From positions 1 through 31,957 of the forward strand of contig DAHVAA010000003.1 of the NCBI GenBank assembly GCA_027314845.1: a DNA stretch of 31,957 nt, read 5' to 3'. The position numbers and the translations under genes were made by a program. The stretch is from Thermoplasmata archaeon. Lineage in GTDB: Archaea; Thermoplasmatota; Thermoplasmata; UBA184. The notes under the pieces are model-generated. The model searched no databases, was not told the origin of the DNA, and saw only the letters and a program-made list of their open reading frames with translations. This document shows, piece by piece, positions 14,741 through 22,727 of the stretch (positions are counted from its first letter, which is position 1; every line of letters starts with the position of its first letter).

Positions 14741-16222
14741 GTGACGTTCCGATCGCTCGGGGAGTTCCTGACCGAGCTCGAGCGGCGCGGCGACCTGACC
14801 CGCGTCCGTCGGCCGGTCTCTCGCGACCTCGAGATCACCGAAGTGACCCAGCGCGTGCTCCGGGCCGACGGGCCGGCCCTCCTGTTCGAGAATGTCCCCG
14901 GCTCGACGCTGCCGGTCGTCACCAACCTCCTCGGGTCCCCCCGTCGCATCGCGCTGGCGCTCGGCGCCGACAACGTGGACGCGGTCGCGGAGCGCGTGGG
15001 CCAGCTGGTCCGCCTTCGCCCGCCTGCGGGTATCCTCGGTGCGGTGCGGGACCTCTCAGGGACCATCGAGACGCTCTCGACCCTGCGCTCGCTCGCCCCG
15101 AAGCGGGTCCGCTCGGCGCCCTGTCAGGAGGTCGAGGAAACCGAGGTCGACCTCGACCGGATCCCGATACTGAAGTGCTGGCCGCACGACGCGGGTCGCA
15201 CGGTGACCTTCCCGGTCGTGATCACGAAAGACCCCGATACCGGGGAGCCCCACACGGGGATCTACCGGCTCCAGCAGTACAGCCGGGACACGCTCGGGAT
15301 GCATTTCCAGATCCACCGGGTCGGCGCCTCGAACTACCGCAAGTGGTGCGCCCGCGGGGAGCGGATGCCCGTCGCCGCGGTGATCGGCGCGGACCCGGCG
15401 ACGGTCTTCTCGGGACTCGCGCCGGTACCGGAGGGGATCTCCAATTTCGTCTTTGCCGGGTTCCTGCGCTCGGAGCCGCTCGAACTGGTCCCGGCTCGGT
15501 CGGTGGACCTCGAGGTACCGGCACAGGCCGAGATCGTGCTCGAAGGGTACGTCGACCCGACCGAGCGGCACGTCGAGGGGCCGTTCGGCGACCACACCGG
15601 CTACTATTCGGCCGCCGAGCCGTTCCCGGTGTTCCACGTCACGCGCGTCACCCACCGGGAACGGCCGGTCTACCTTACCACCGTCTCCGGAAGGCCGCCC
15701 ACGGAGGACGCGGTCCTCGGGAAGGCGGTCGAGCGCGTGTTCCTACCGGTCATCCGGCTCGTCCTGCCCGAGATCGTGGACATGGAGCTCCCGCTCGAGG
15801 GCCTGTTCATCAACGTCGCGGTCGTTTCGATCAAGAAGAGCTACCCGGACCAGCCCCGCAAGGTCATGCACGCGCTCTGGGGCCTCGGCCAGATGATGTT
15901 CGTGCGCTACCTCATCGTGGTCGACCACGACGTGAACGTTCACGACCTTTCCGAGATCCTCTACCGGGTCGGACTCCAGGCGGACCCGGCGCGAGACCTC
16001 GAGCTTTCGCAGGGACCGGTCGACCAGCTGTCGATCTCGAACCCGGTCCCGAACCTCGGAGGCAAGGTCGGCATCGACGCGACCCGCAAGGGGCCCGAGG
16101 ACGGCTTTCCCCGCCCGTGGCCCGAGGAGATCCGGTCCGACCCGGAGGCGGTACGAGCCGCGGAGCGGGTCATCGCCGAGGACCCAGGGCTCGCGCGGCT
16201 CTTCGCCCGCCCGCGCCCGTGA
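14741..16222 (+). CDS. ubiD: UbiD-family decarboxylase
   Basis: Prenylated-FMN-dependent decarboxylase, 493 residues, the usual UbiD length. It starts MTFRSLGEFLTELERRGDL as in the family and contains CWPHDAGRTVTFPVVITKDP, the HFQIHRVGASNY segment, and the active-site loop EGPFGDHTGYYS with its catalytic acid. Near the C-terminus are VDHDVNVHD and GKVGIDATRKGP, also conserved. Candidate roles are the decarboxylation step of quinone synthesis (supported by the coupled ubiA gene) or anhydromevalonate-phosphate decarboxylation in the archaeal mevalonate route; I favour the first. A UbiX partner making the cofactor is not in the window. The start is GTG 14741 with GAGG upstream. Its TGA overlaps the GTG of ubiA. 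Confidence 0.93.
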   Translation: MTFRSLGEFLTELERRGDLTRVRRPVSRDLEITEVTQRVLRADGPALLFENVPGSTLPVVTNLLGSPRRIALALGADNVDAVAERVGQLVRLRPPAGILGAVRDLSGTIETLSTLRSLAPKRVRSAPCQEVEETEVDLDRIPILKCWPHDAGRTVTFPVVITKDPDTGEPHTGIYRLQQYSRDTLGMHFQIHRVGASNYRKWCARGERMPVAAVIGADPATVFSGLAPVPEGISNFVFAGFLRSEPLELVPARSVDLEVPAQAEIVLEGYVDPTERHVEGPFGDHTGYYSAAEPFPVFHVTRVTHRERPVYLTTVSGRPPTEDAVLGKAVERVFLPVIRLVLPEIVDMELPLEGLFINVAVVSIKKSYPDQPRKVMHALWGLGQMMFVRYLIVVDHDVNVHDLSEILYRVGLQADPARDLELSQGPVDQLSISNPVPNLGGKVGIDATRKGPEDGFPRPWPEEIRSDPEAVRAAERVIAEDPGLARLFARPRP

Positions 16223-17100
16223 GCGGGGACCCCTCGGCCCCCCCGGGGCCGACGCGGGAGCTGGGTCGGTTCCTGGAGATCCAGAACCTCGGCCTCAACC
16301 TTCCGTTCGCGCTCGCGTTCCTCTTCCTGGCCGCGCGCGGACTCCCCCCGCTCCTCACGGTCGGGCTCGTGGTCGTGGCGTTCGTCGCGGCCCGGAACGC
16401 CGGCCACAGCTTCAACCGCTGGGCCGACCGCCACCTCGATGCGGCCAACCCGCGGACCCGGGGCCGCGCGCTCGCCGCGGGACGGGTCTCTCCGAGATAC
16501 GCGCTCGGCGTTTGCGCCGCGAACGCGGCGGTCCTGGTCGCCGCGGCGTACTTCCTCAACCCCCTCGCCTTCCTCCTCGCCCCGGTGGCGCTCGCGATCG
16601 TGCTCGGTTACAGTTACACGAAACGGGTGACGGCGTTCACCACCGCCTTCCTCGGCCTCGTGGAGGCGGTGACGCCCGCGGCCGTCTACATCGCTGTGAC
16701 CGGGACCCTTGAGCCGGTCGTGCTGCTCGCGGTCGGGGGGCTCCTCGCGTGGGGGACCGCCTTCGAGACGATCCACAGCCTCGGAGACCTCGATAGCGAC
16801 CGAGAGCTGGGGCTCTTCTCGTTGCCCCGGCGCCTCGGGATCCCGGCCTCCGTTCGACTGGTCCCGGCTCTTCACACGGCGGCGCTCCTGTTGCTCGCGG
16901 CGTTCGGTGCGCTGCTCGGGCTCTCGGCGGCCTACTTCGCGGCGCTGGTGGCCATGGGGGTCCTCGCGGCGTTCACCGACCGCTCCCTGGCCCGCCGCCC
17001 GACCTCGGCCCGGGTCCCGTTCGAACGCCACTTTGCCATGGGGGCGGTCTACCTCGCGGGGGTCCTGCTCGCCGTGTTCCTGCCCTCCTTCCTTCGGTGA
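16219..17100 (+). CDS. UbiA-family prenyltransferase
   Basis: Membrane enzyme that attaches a polyprenyl chain to an aromatic acceptor, likely in menaquinone-type quinone synthesis. It has 293 residues and about eight or nine transmembrane helices. The first Asp-rich site is HSFNRWADRHLDAANPRT (near residue 60-75). The second is SLGDLDSDRELGLFSLPRR (about 188-206). GYSYTKR and YIAVTG fit the MqnP-like subgroup. The start is GTG 16219, overlapping the ubiD stop as GTGA, which implies translational coupling. The frame upstream of this point is a shadow of ubiD. Confidence 0.9.
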   Translation: MSGDPSAPPGPTRELGRFLEIQNLGLNLPFALAFLFLAARGLPPLLTVGLVVVAFVAARNAGHSFNRWADRHLDAANPRTRGRALAAGRVSPRYALGVCAANAAVLVAAAYFLNPLAFLLAPVALAIVLGYSYTKRVTAFTTAFLGLVEAVTPAAVYIAVTGTLEPVVLLAVGGLLAWGTAFETIHSLGDLDSDRELGLFSLPRRLGIPASVRLVPALHTAALLLLAAFGALLGLSAAYFAALVAMGVLAAFTDRSLARRPTSARVPFERHFAMGAVYLAGVLLAVFLPSFLR

Positions 17101-17133
17101 CCGACGATCCGGCCGTCGCTCGCCTCGGGGAGG

Positions 17134-17147
17134 GTATAGGTAAAAGC
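17134..17147 (+). promoter_or_regulatory. TATA-like element of small basic protein/arcS unit
   Basis: GGTATAGGTAAAAG, the only AT-rich stretch between ubiA and the next gene. It predicts a transcript start near 17165, just ahead of the GGAGGA ribosome site at about 17167-17172. Confidence 0.5.
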
Positions 17148-17176
17148 CCCCGAGCGGCGTGACCGCGGAGGAATCC

Positions 17177-17533
17177 ATGCCTCAGGTGATGATCGGCCTC
17201 TCGGCGCGCGACTACCGGACGACGAACGAGGTCTGGCGCCTCGCGAAGCGCACCCTCAACCCGACCGTGCGTCGTCGGATCGGCTGGCGCGGCCGTTCGA
17301 GCTTCCTTCGGGAGCTGATCCTCTTCGGCTTTGAGAAGGCCAGCACCGACCCCGCCGGGTTCCTGCGCGAGGTCCGCGAGACGCACGACCCGCTCTTCGG
17401 GAGGCGGGGCCGGTCCGAGGCCGGCGCGGAGCGTCGGGAGGGAATGATCCCGCTCTGGCAGACGGCCTTCCCCGCGACGACCGGCCCTTCGACCCCCCGC
17501 CGTCGGGGTGGCCGGGCTCCCCCGGCCGAGTAG
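17177..17533 (+). CDS. Small basic protein, possibly ribbon-helix-helix like
   Basis: A 118-residue protein that I do not recognise. The N-terminus MPQVMIGLSARDYRTTNEV looks like a strand followed by a helix. SSFLRELILFGFEKA resembles the second helix of a ribbon-helix-helix DNA-binding fold, although a basic insert (TVRRRIGWRGR) separates the two. The last 45 residues are Arg/Pro/Gly-rich and probably disordered. The strong GGAGGA before ATG 17177 supports the start. The gene precedes arcS by 31 nt and may be in one transcript with it. A nucleic-acid-binding role is a guess from composition only. Confidence 0.7.
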   Translation: MPQVMIGLSARDYRTTNEVWRLAKRTLNPTVRRRIGWRGRSSFLRELILFGFEKASTDPAGFLREVRETHDPLFGRRGRSEAGAERREGMIPLWQTAFPATTGPSTPRRRGGRAPPAE

Positions 17534-17564
17534 ACCGCGGTCTCCTCCACCGAACGAGGCTCGA

Positions 17565-19436
17565 ATGTCGCGGAACGTGGAGCGGCTTGACGGCTTGGCC
17601 CTGTTCGGTTCGGCCCGGGTCGGCCCCCTCTCGCTCGACGTGCCGGGGCTCGTCGAAAGCCGCGGCGAGGGCCCTACCGGTGCTGAGCTCGAGCTGACCT
17701 CGCTCGACGGGCCGTTCGGAACGCGTCGCCTTCTCCTATCGAAAGGAGGCTCGAGCCTGGAGCTCGACATCCCCGTACTGGCTCCCGAGGTCGCGGGGAC
17801 GGAGTCGGGGGTCCATCCGATCGCGGAGGGAGCGATCTTCGTCCACTATCCGTTCGACCCGGGGCGGTCCGAAGCGCTGCGGTCGCTTCGGCCAGCGCTC
17901 GCCGTGCTCGGGAACGCCCGGACGCTCTGGAACGAAGGGGCTCCGTTCGTCGAGGCCGTGCGCGACCTTCGCCGGGCGGTGGGGGCCGGCCCGGTCCTCT
18001 GGGCACCGCGCGTTGGACTGCCCCACCGCCTCCCGTTCCTCGCCTACGTCGGGGTCGACCTGGTCGACACGACCGAGGGGCTGATCCGGGCGACCCGGGG
18101 AGACTACTTCGACACGACCCTCGGTGTCTCGGACCGGGAGAGCGCCCGTCGCGAACGGGCTTGCGACTGTGGGGCCTGCCGGGCGGAGCCGGTCGGCCCC
18201 CTCGCCGAGCACGTCCGGGCGGCCTACCGACGGTCGATGGCCGAGACCCGGGCGGCGGTGCGCGCGGGACGTCTCCGCGAACTGGTCGAGGCCCGGCTCA
18301 CGGCTGAACCCGCGCTCGCCGAGATGCTCCGGTACGCGGACCGGGAGCTCGCGTTGACACTGGAGGAGCGGACGTCGGTCACGAGCTCGGTGAGCCGCAC
18401 CTACGTCACGACGGAAGCGCTCCGACGTCCGGAGATGCTACGATTCCGCGCGCGGCTGCTCGAGCGGTACCGGCCCCCGCCCGCGAAATCCGTGCTCCTC
18501 CTCGTGCCCTGTTCGAAGACCAAGCCGTACCGCTTCTCTCGTTCGCACCGTCGCTTTGCCTCGGCGATCGAGGGCCTGGCGGGTGCCGAAAGGGTCCATG
18601 TGGTGTCCGTGAGCTCGCCGATCGGGCTCGTGCCCCGCGAGCTCGAGGATGTCTACCCCGCCCGCCACTACGACATCCCGGTCACGGGGGACTGGTCGGA
18701 GCACGAGCGAGGGGCCGTCCTCGCGGCGCTCGACCACCTGCTCCGAACGGGACAGTACTCGGCGATCGTCGCCCACCTCGACCCGGAGGAGTATCGGTTC
18801 GTCCACGACCGCCTTCCGAGCGACGGACGCGTTCGATCCTCGCTCTCCGACCACCGTTCCACCTCCTCCGAGGCGATCGCGCGGCTTCGGGCGGCGCTCG
18901 TGGACGCGCTCGCCCCGCTCTCCCCGGTCCCGGGCGGACCGCTCTCGGTCGTGCGACAGGAGCTCGAGGAGGTCGCGAGCTTCCAGTTCGGGCGCTCCGC
19001 CGCGGAGCGACTGTTCCGGCCCCCGGTGCGCCTCGCGGGGCGCCCGTGGTTCCAGCGCCTGACCGACGGCAAGGTCGACCTCGCCACGGTCCGGGAGGAG
19101 CGAGGGCTGTTCCACCTCACCGTCGCCGGCGCCCGGAAGATCGGGCCGCCGTTCCCGCTCGCGGTCGAGGTCGACCCCGCGCTCCCTCTTACCGGGGACC
19201 TGTTCACGCCCGGCGTCCGGTCGGCCGACCCCGGGATCCGGACCGGCGACTCGGTCGTGCTCCTCCGCCAGGGAGCGCTCGCGGCGGTGGGCGAGGCGGC
19301 GCGGCCCGGGCCGTTGATGACCGAGCTCGAGCGCGGGCTCGCGGTCCATGTCCGCCACCGAGAGCACCGACCGACCGACACTCCCATGTTGGCGGAGCGG
19401 TCTCCCACGGAAGATGGGCCGGTAGTCCAGCGGTGA
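17565..19436 (+). CDS. arcS: Archaeosine synthase ArcS (TgtA2)
   Basis: Acts on preQ0 at position 15 of tRNA in the last stage of archaeosine synthesis. The 623-residue protein has an N-terminal TGT-like barrel with a zinc site (C200, C202, C205, H216; CDCGAC), then the ArcS-specific motif PCSKTKPYRFSRSH (315-328) that separates it from the base-exchanging TgtA. A C-terminal PUA RNA-binding domain (about 515-600, LPLTGDLFTPGV and GDSVVLL) follows, then a ~25-residue tail. The start is ATG 17565. The stop lies 21 nt inside the tRNA-Val gene, so part of the protein tail is encoded by tRNA sequence. Identity is well supported by the PCSxxKPY motif. Confidence 0.93.
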   Translation: MSRNVERLDGLALFGSARVGPLSLDVPGLVESRGEGPTGAELELTSLDGPFGTRRLLLSKGGSSLELDIPVLAPEVAGTESGVHPIAEGAIFVHYPFDPGRSEALRSLRPALAVLGNARTLWNEGAPFVEAVRDLRRAVGAGPVLWAPRVGLPHRLPFLAYVGVDLVDTTEGLIRATRGDYFDTTLGVSDRESARRERACDCGACRAEPVGPLAEHVRAAYRRSMAETRAAVRAGRLRELVEARLTAEPALAEMLRYADRELALTLEERTSVTSSVSRTYVTTEALRRPEMLRFRARLLERYRPPPAKSVLLLVPCSKTKPYRFSRSHRRFASAIEGLAGAERVHVVSVSSPIGLVPRELEDVYPARHYDIPVTGDWSEHERGAVLAALDHLLRTGQYSAIVAHLDPEEYRFVHDRLPSDGRVRSSLSDHRSTSSEAIARLRAALVDALAPLSPVPGGPLSVVRQELEEVASFQFGRSAAERLFRPPVRLAGRPWFQRLTDGKVDLATVREERGLFHLTVAGARKIGPPFPLAVEVDPALPLTGDLFTPGVRSADPGIRTGDSVVLLRQGALAAVGEAARPGPLMTELERGLAVHVRHREHRPTDTPMLAERSPTEDGPVVQR

Positions 19437-19488
19437 AGACGCCGCGCTTACAACGCGGAGATCGACGGTTCGAATCCGTCCCGGCCCA
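19416..19488 (+). tRNA. tRNA-Val (anticodon UAC)
   Basis: Acceptor GGGCCGG/CCGGCCC (19416-19422 with 19481-19487), discriminator A at 19488, anticodon stem CCGCG/CGCGG around CTTACAA (anticodon TAC at 19449-19451), and T arm GACGG-TTCGAAT-CCGTC. G15 is at 19430. The first 21 nt are also the end of arcS. No TATA box is evident upstream, so it may be processed from the arcS transcript. Its 3' end is duplicated at 21360-21377. Confidence 0.95.
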
Positions 19489-19489
19489 C
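19472..19489 (+). repeat. Direct repeat copy 1 (att-like, tRNA-Val 3' end)
   Basis: GAATCCGTCCCGGCCCAC, 18 bases covering the T-loop/T-stem, acceptor strand and discriminator of tRNA-Val plus one base. An identical copy occurs at 21360-21377 in the same orientation. tRNA 3' ends are the classic integration sites of archaeal elements. Confidence 0.8.
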
Positions 19490-19928
19490 GGTTCGAAGCG
19501 AAAGTAACTCGGCGACCCGGTCTCCCAGTCGGCCGAGCTTCGGTCCGAACGTCACGGCTCGATGCCTCGAATCCGACCATCCCTTCCGCCAAGGGTCGCC
19601 TGAGGTTCTCGCCTCCGCGCCGTAGGGGGCTGCCCCAGCTCGGGCCCCGAGCAGGTACCGGACCGATTCATCGCGAGAGGCGAGGTCCCGGAAGTGGCCC
19701 CAATCGCGCGGGATCTCCTGATTCCAGCCACAGCGTACCCCCGCCGAGCCACCGCCGACCCTCCTCCGTCCATAGGAACCCGATATCCGAGCATTGTCAG
19801 CCCCGAGTTGCCGCTTACGCATCGCGAAGCGACGGGGCCCCGACCCCACGGCCGGTTCGTTCTCCCGGTCGCCGGCCCCGGAGCGGTGGAGCGGTCAGGA
19901 TGAACGAAATCGGGCCGAGCCCCCCGGC
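19490..19928. other. Gene-free stretch after tRNA-Val
   Basis: About 440 nt with no convincing gene. The open frames here lack family signatures and a credible start. GC content is as high as in the core genome, unlike the following 1.3 kb. I see no clear promoter or repeat in it apart from its border with the tRNA. Confidence 0.5.
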
Positions 19929-20519
19929 CTACACCGCGTTCAGGACCACCGAGCCGGAGTAGTGGTCCGCGGCGCTGGAGACGGTCATACAGATGAGCCA
20001 TCCTACTCCCGAGACCTGCTGCCGACCGGCGGTCTGCACCGTCGAGCAGCCTGAACCGCTCGTGCCGAAGTAGACGTCTCCACTCGATGTCCAGTTGGAA
20101 AAGATGTACCCACCGAGGGTGCCGAAGGTGACGGTCCCGGTACACACGGCCGACGTACAGGCGAGGAGCGTCGTGGTGTTGGTCGGGCTGGATGTGACGT
20201 TGTTGCAGACGAGTACCGCCCGGTTCGGGGAGGACAGGATTGAAACGATCGCGTGGGTACAAGAGAAGTCGATGGAAGTGGTCCCTCCCCAAGGAGGCGC
20301 CACAGGCGCGGCCGGTCTCTCAAGCTCGTAGAGAGCCGCCGACACGACCGCTACAATCACCGTGATGATGACCACGACGGCAATCACTCGACGCCAAGGT
20401 CGTGGGTGCGAGGGTGGGGAGAAGCGGCCTCCCGCAGGGCCGGGACGGCTCGGGTCGAGGCTCGAGGTCGGAGATGATGGCGCGCTCGTACCAGCATCCT
20501 TCAAACGAGACCTCCCCAT
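19929..20519 (-). CDS. Membrane-anchored six-cysteine surface protein A
   Basis: Unknown function; 196 residues from ATG 20519 (a GTG at 20558 is an alternative start). A Ser/Pro/Arg-rich cytoplasmic N-terminus of about 40 residues is followed by a transmembrane helix (VIAVVVIITVIVAVVSAALY) and an exported domain. That domain has six cysteines in the contexts FSCTH, LVCNN, LLACT, AVCTG, GSGCS and LICM, plus N-x-S/T sites such as NWTS. It ends YSGSVVLNAV. The gene at 20662-21147 encodes a paralog with the same cysteine order and the shared core FGTSGSGCS. Codon usage is less GC-biased than in the core genes. Lies inside the repeat-bounded segment. Confidence 0.75.
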   Translation of the reverse strand: MGRSRLKDAGTSAPSSPTSSLDPSRPGPAGGRFSPPSHPRPWRRVIAVVVIITVIVAVVSAALYELERPAAPVAPPWGGTTSIDFSCTHAIVSILSSPNRAVLVCNNVTSSPTNTTTLLACTSAVCTGTVTFGTLGGYIFSNWTSSGDVYFGTSGSGCSTVQTAGRQQVSGVGWLICMTVSSAADHYSGSVVLNAV

Positions 20520-20661
20520 GGCGGCATGGATCCGCACACGGGAACGCGAGCGCACCACCTCTGAGCGCAGCGTAGAGAACCGTAACGCAGCAGGCGGACT
20601 GGCGAGCGGAATCCCCCCCGCATCGAGGCGATCCCGAACTCCGCCAGGGTCATGACGGCCT

Positions 20662-21147
20662 TCAGACCACGTTGACCGTGACGGACCCTGAGTACCGACT
20701 CGCCGAGTTAGGAACGGTCATGCACAGTGCGACCGGATTCGACGTGCTCGATTGCACGCTGGAACACCCGGATCCACTCGTGCCGAAGAATGCATCCACG
20801 CCGGACGTCCAGTTTAGGAAGAGATACGCACCCGTGGGATTGTCGGTCAGGCTCACGGTGCATTGAGACAGGTCACATAGATCGACGGTGGTCGAGATTT
20901 GATCGTTGCACAGCACGTTACCGTTGGTAACGGAAACAACAGAGTGCGCGCATGAGAAGGTAACGTAGTCGCCCGGGGGCAAAGCCACGCCCAGCGAGGG
21001 TGAAGTGATAGGAGAGTAAAACCCGCCGGCTGGGAGCCCCCCGATGGTGCCCAGCAGAGCGACGACGGAACACCCGGCTACTAACACCAGAACGTCGACC
21101 CTATGCCAAAGCGACGGCCGGACCCTCCGGCGCGCCCACTTCCGCAA
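20662..21147 (-). CDS. Membrane-anchored six-cysteine surface protein B
   Basis: Paralog of surface protein A; 161 residues, unknown function. A basic N-terminus (MRKWARRRVRPSLWHR) and one hydrophobic helix (VLVLVAGCSVVALLGTIGG) lead to an exported domain with FSCAH, VLCND, DLCDL, SQCTV, GSGCS and ALCMT, the same six-cysteine order as in A. It ends YSGSVTVNVV. The start is TTG 21147: GGTGAG lies upstream, and an in-frame TGA excludes any earlier start. A TATA-like ACTTATTGAACG on the minus strand (about 21182-21193) precedes it. The six cysteines probably form disulfides outside the cell. Confidence 0.75.
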   Translation of the reverse strand: MRKWARRRVRPSLWHRVDVLVLVAGCSVVALLGTIGGLPAGGFYSPITSPSLGVALPPGDYVTFSCAHSVVSVTNGNVLCNDQISTTVDLCDLSQCTVSLTDNPTGAYLFLNWTSGVDAFFGTSGSGCSSVQSSTSNPVALCMTVPNSASRYSGSVTVNVV

Positions 21148-21212
21148 GTGGGCTCACCCAACCGAGCAGCGGATTACTTCGTTCAATAAGTAGGTTGTGC
21201 AGCTCCACGGAA

Positions 21213-21232
21213 ATCTCCCGCGGGGGGGAGAT
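21213..21232. repeat. Inverted repeat upstream of surface protein B
   Basis: Arms ATCTCCC and GGGAGAT with a six-base spacer, about 65-85 nt upstream of TTG 21147 and beyond its TATA-like box. A possible operator or hairpin; no function is shown. Confidence 0.4.
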
Positions 21233-21359
21233 CCCGGAAGCTTGAGACGCGACGTTTGCTCGCTCTGGAAAAGGCGAATCGAACCTCTCGTCCATCGCGA
21301 CCGCCTCTCCTGTCCCGGAAGGAACTACTCTCCACGATAGTTGCACCGCCGGGCGTTTG

Positions 21360-21377
21360 GAATCCGTCCCGGCCCAC
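21360..21377 (+). repeat. Direct repeat copy 2 (att-like)
   Basis: GAATCCGTCCCGGCCCAC, identical to the tRNA-Val 3' end. The nine bases before it match the tRNA T arm at five positions (GGGCGTTTG against CGACGGTTC), so similarity fades gradually on that side. The tRNA body is absent here. Confidence 0.8.
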
Positions 21378-21451
21378 TGCTCGAGCCCCACTTCAGGGAC
21401 AGCACTCACCGCGCGCCAGGTCAGGGCGGATGGCGCTTCTCAGGGCGGGTC

Positions 21452-22586
21452 TTACGGGCGTGACAGGGATCGGCCGGGAGGGTCTCTCTCGGAAGCAAAG
21501 TCGGGATTCACCCGCAGCCGGGTGACGACCCCTCCCCGCCCTCGCGAACCGACGGTGGACCGCGCCTCGACCAGCCCCTGGAGCTCCAACTCACGAATGG
21601 CGGGGTTCGCCGCACCGGACCTCGGGTACAAGGAAGAGGGGGACAAGCCGACCCCCCGCGCGATCTGAACGAGCCTTCTCCAGCCCGACTCTTCTTCTCC
21701 TCGGAATCGGCCGGCCCGGTCGTGCGCGAACTCCTCTCGCAAAAAGTCGATGGCGCGGAGCGCTCGAGGGCTCAGGAGCTCGGGTGTCGGCGCGCGCGGG
21801 GCCGCTTCGGACCGTTGGCCCGGCGCGCGGTTCTCGTGGTGGGACCCGGCCGGCATACGGGTCACACCGCGGATCTGGACCCCGCCCCGTCGGGAGACTC
21901 CCAGGAGCCGCCACCGGGAGTCGACCGGGGTTCCGCGCGCAAAGCGCTGCCGGACGACCTGATCGACCTGGCCCTCGCGCTCCCACGCGGCGAAGTCGAG
22001 GATACCGTCCGCGAACGCCTCGAGTTGACGGTAGAACGGTTCGCTGTGCACGCCCGTCGCGAATCCGTGCAAGAACGTGATGTGCCGGCCGCGCGCCGCC
22101 GCGAACGCTCTCGACTGGAAGAAGTCCAGAATCTCGTCCTCGGAATTCGCCGTGGCGAGCAACGAGTCGTTGTCATCGATGTGTAGGATGTCCTGCTCTC
22201 CCGAATCGGCGAGCACTCGGCGAGCCGCCCGCTTCCACTCCTTGAGACGCAGCGAAACGGAGACGAAACGGTAGGGCTCCTGCGGCGCCGCCTTCGTGAG
22301 ACCGGCCCGAGGGCTGAAGCTGTCCCGAAGGCGAAACAATCCCTGTCGACGGGCGGGCCACGTTCACGCCGAGTCGGGTCAGCCCTTCGATCGCGTCGGC
22401 CGGCTCGTGCTGAAAGACGTGGTAATCGGTCCGGATACCGACTCCGATCGCCTGAGCCGCGATCGTGTAGGACGCCTCGTACCAGAGCGAGGGGGGCTCG
22501 AACGCTACCAGGAGCACCCTCCCGGTCTCGAGCCCGCCGGGACTCAGGCTGGTGAAGAACGGAATCGGTAGGCGTGCGCGACCCAC
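21452..22586 (-). pseudogene. RAD55/KaiC-like ATPase-fold regulator with wHTH, frameshifted
   Basis: Two overlapping frames make one protein. The first (from GTG 22586, GGAGG 7 nt upstream) gives an N-terminal RecA/RAD55-like part: SPGGLETGRVLLVAFEPPS, SYTIAAQAIG and LTRLGVNVAR. Near 22350, in a run reading CCCGCCCGTCG on the minus strand, the match moves to the other frame. That frame goes on through GLFRLRDSFSPRAG, ILHIDDNDSLLATANSE, GRHITFLHGFATGVHSEPFY and a C-terminal winged helix (SPSSLYPRSGAANPAIRELE). Removing one C restores a full reading frame of about 375 residues. No classical P-loop GKT is visible at the N-terminus, as in several archaeal GvpD/RAD55-type regulators. It may be a genuine pseudogene, a sequence error or a programmed shift. 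It lies just outside the att-like repeat. Confidence 0.65.
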
Positions 22587-22608
22587 GCCGGGCCTCCGGG
22601 CGGATTCG

Positions 22609-22617
22609 ATTACTTAG
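22609..22617 (-). promoter_or_regulatory. TATA-like box of RAD55-like regulator
   Basis: CTAAGTAAT on the minus strand, centred about 27 nt from GTG 22586. If used, the message would be nearly leaderless and the GGAGG at 22593-22597 would be outside the transcript; only one of the two signals can be the real one. Confidence 0.4.
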
Positions 22618-22727
22618 TTCAGTCTGCCCCCCTCGTAACGCCGGCCGCTTTAGTCTCGGCCATGAGGTCCGGGAAATGGTTCTCCGCGCGGGGGTGGAGG
22701 CCGCGCGGTGGAGGGCCGGTGCGTCCG

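Larger units (their letters stand above)
19472..21377. mobile_element. Putative 1.9-kb integrated element or remnant at tRNA-Val
   Basis: Bounded by 18-bp identical direct repeats, the left one being the end of an intact tRNA-Val. It contains two paralogous membrane-anchored Cys-rich proteins and no integrase. Sampled lines inside (for example 20881-20940 at 50% GC and 20701-20760 at 60%) are well below the ~70% of neighbouring core genes. It could be a deletion remnant, a cargo segment mobilised in trans, or a chance copy of a tRNA end; the first seems most likely. Confidence 0.5.

Noticed and set aside
15961..17178. 405-codon minus-strand frame
   Set aside because: Shadow of ubiD/ubiA, dominated by Arg/Glu/Gly repeats.
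19552..20292. 246-codon minus-strand frame in the tRNA-Val element
   Set aside because: Overlaps surface protein A in another frame, and its sequence is Arg/Gly-rich without hydrophobic or family features.
21101..21409. 102-codon minus-strand frame crossing the second att-like repeat
   Set aside because: It overlaps the start of surface protein B and its promoter and contains part of the tRNA repeat; no family likeness.
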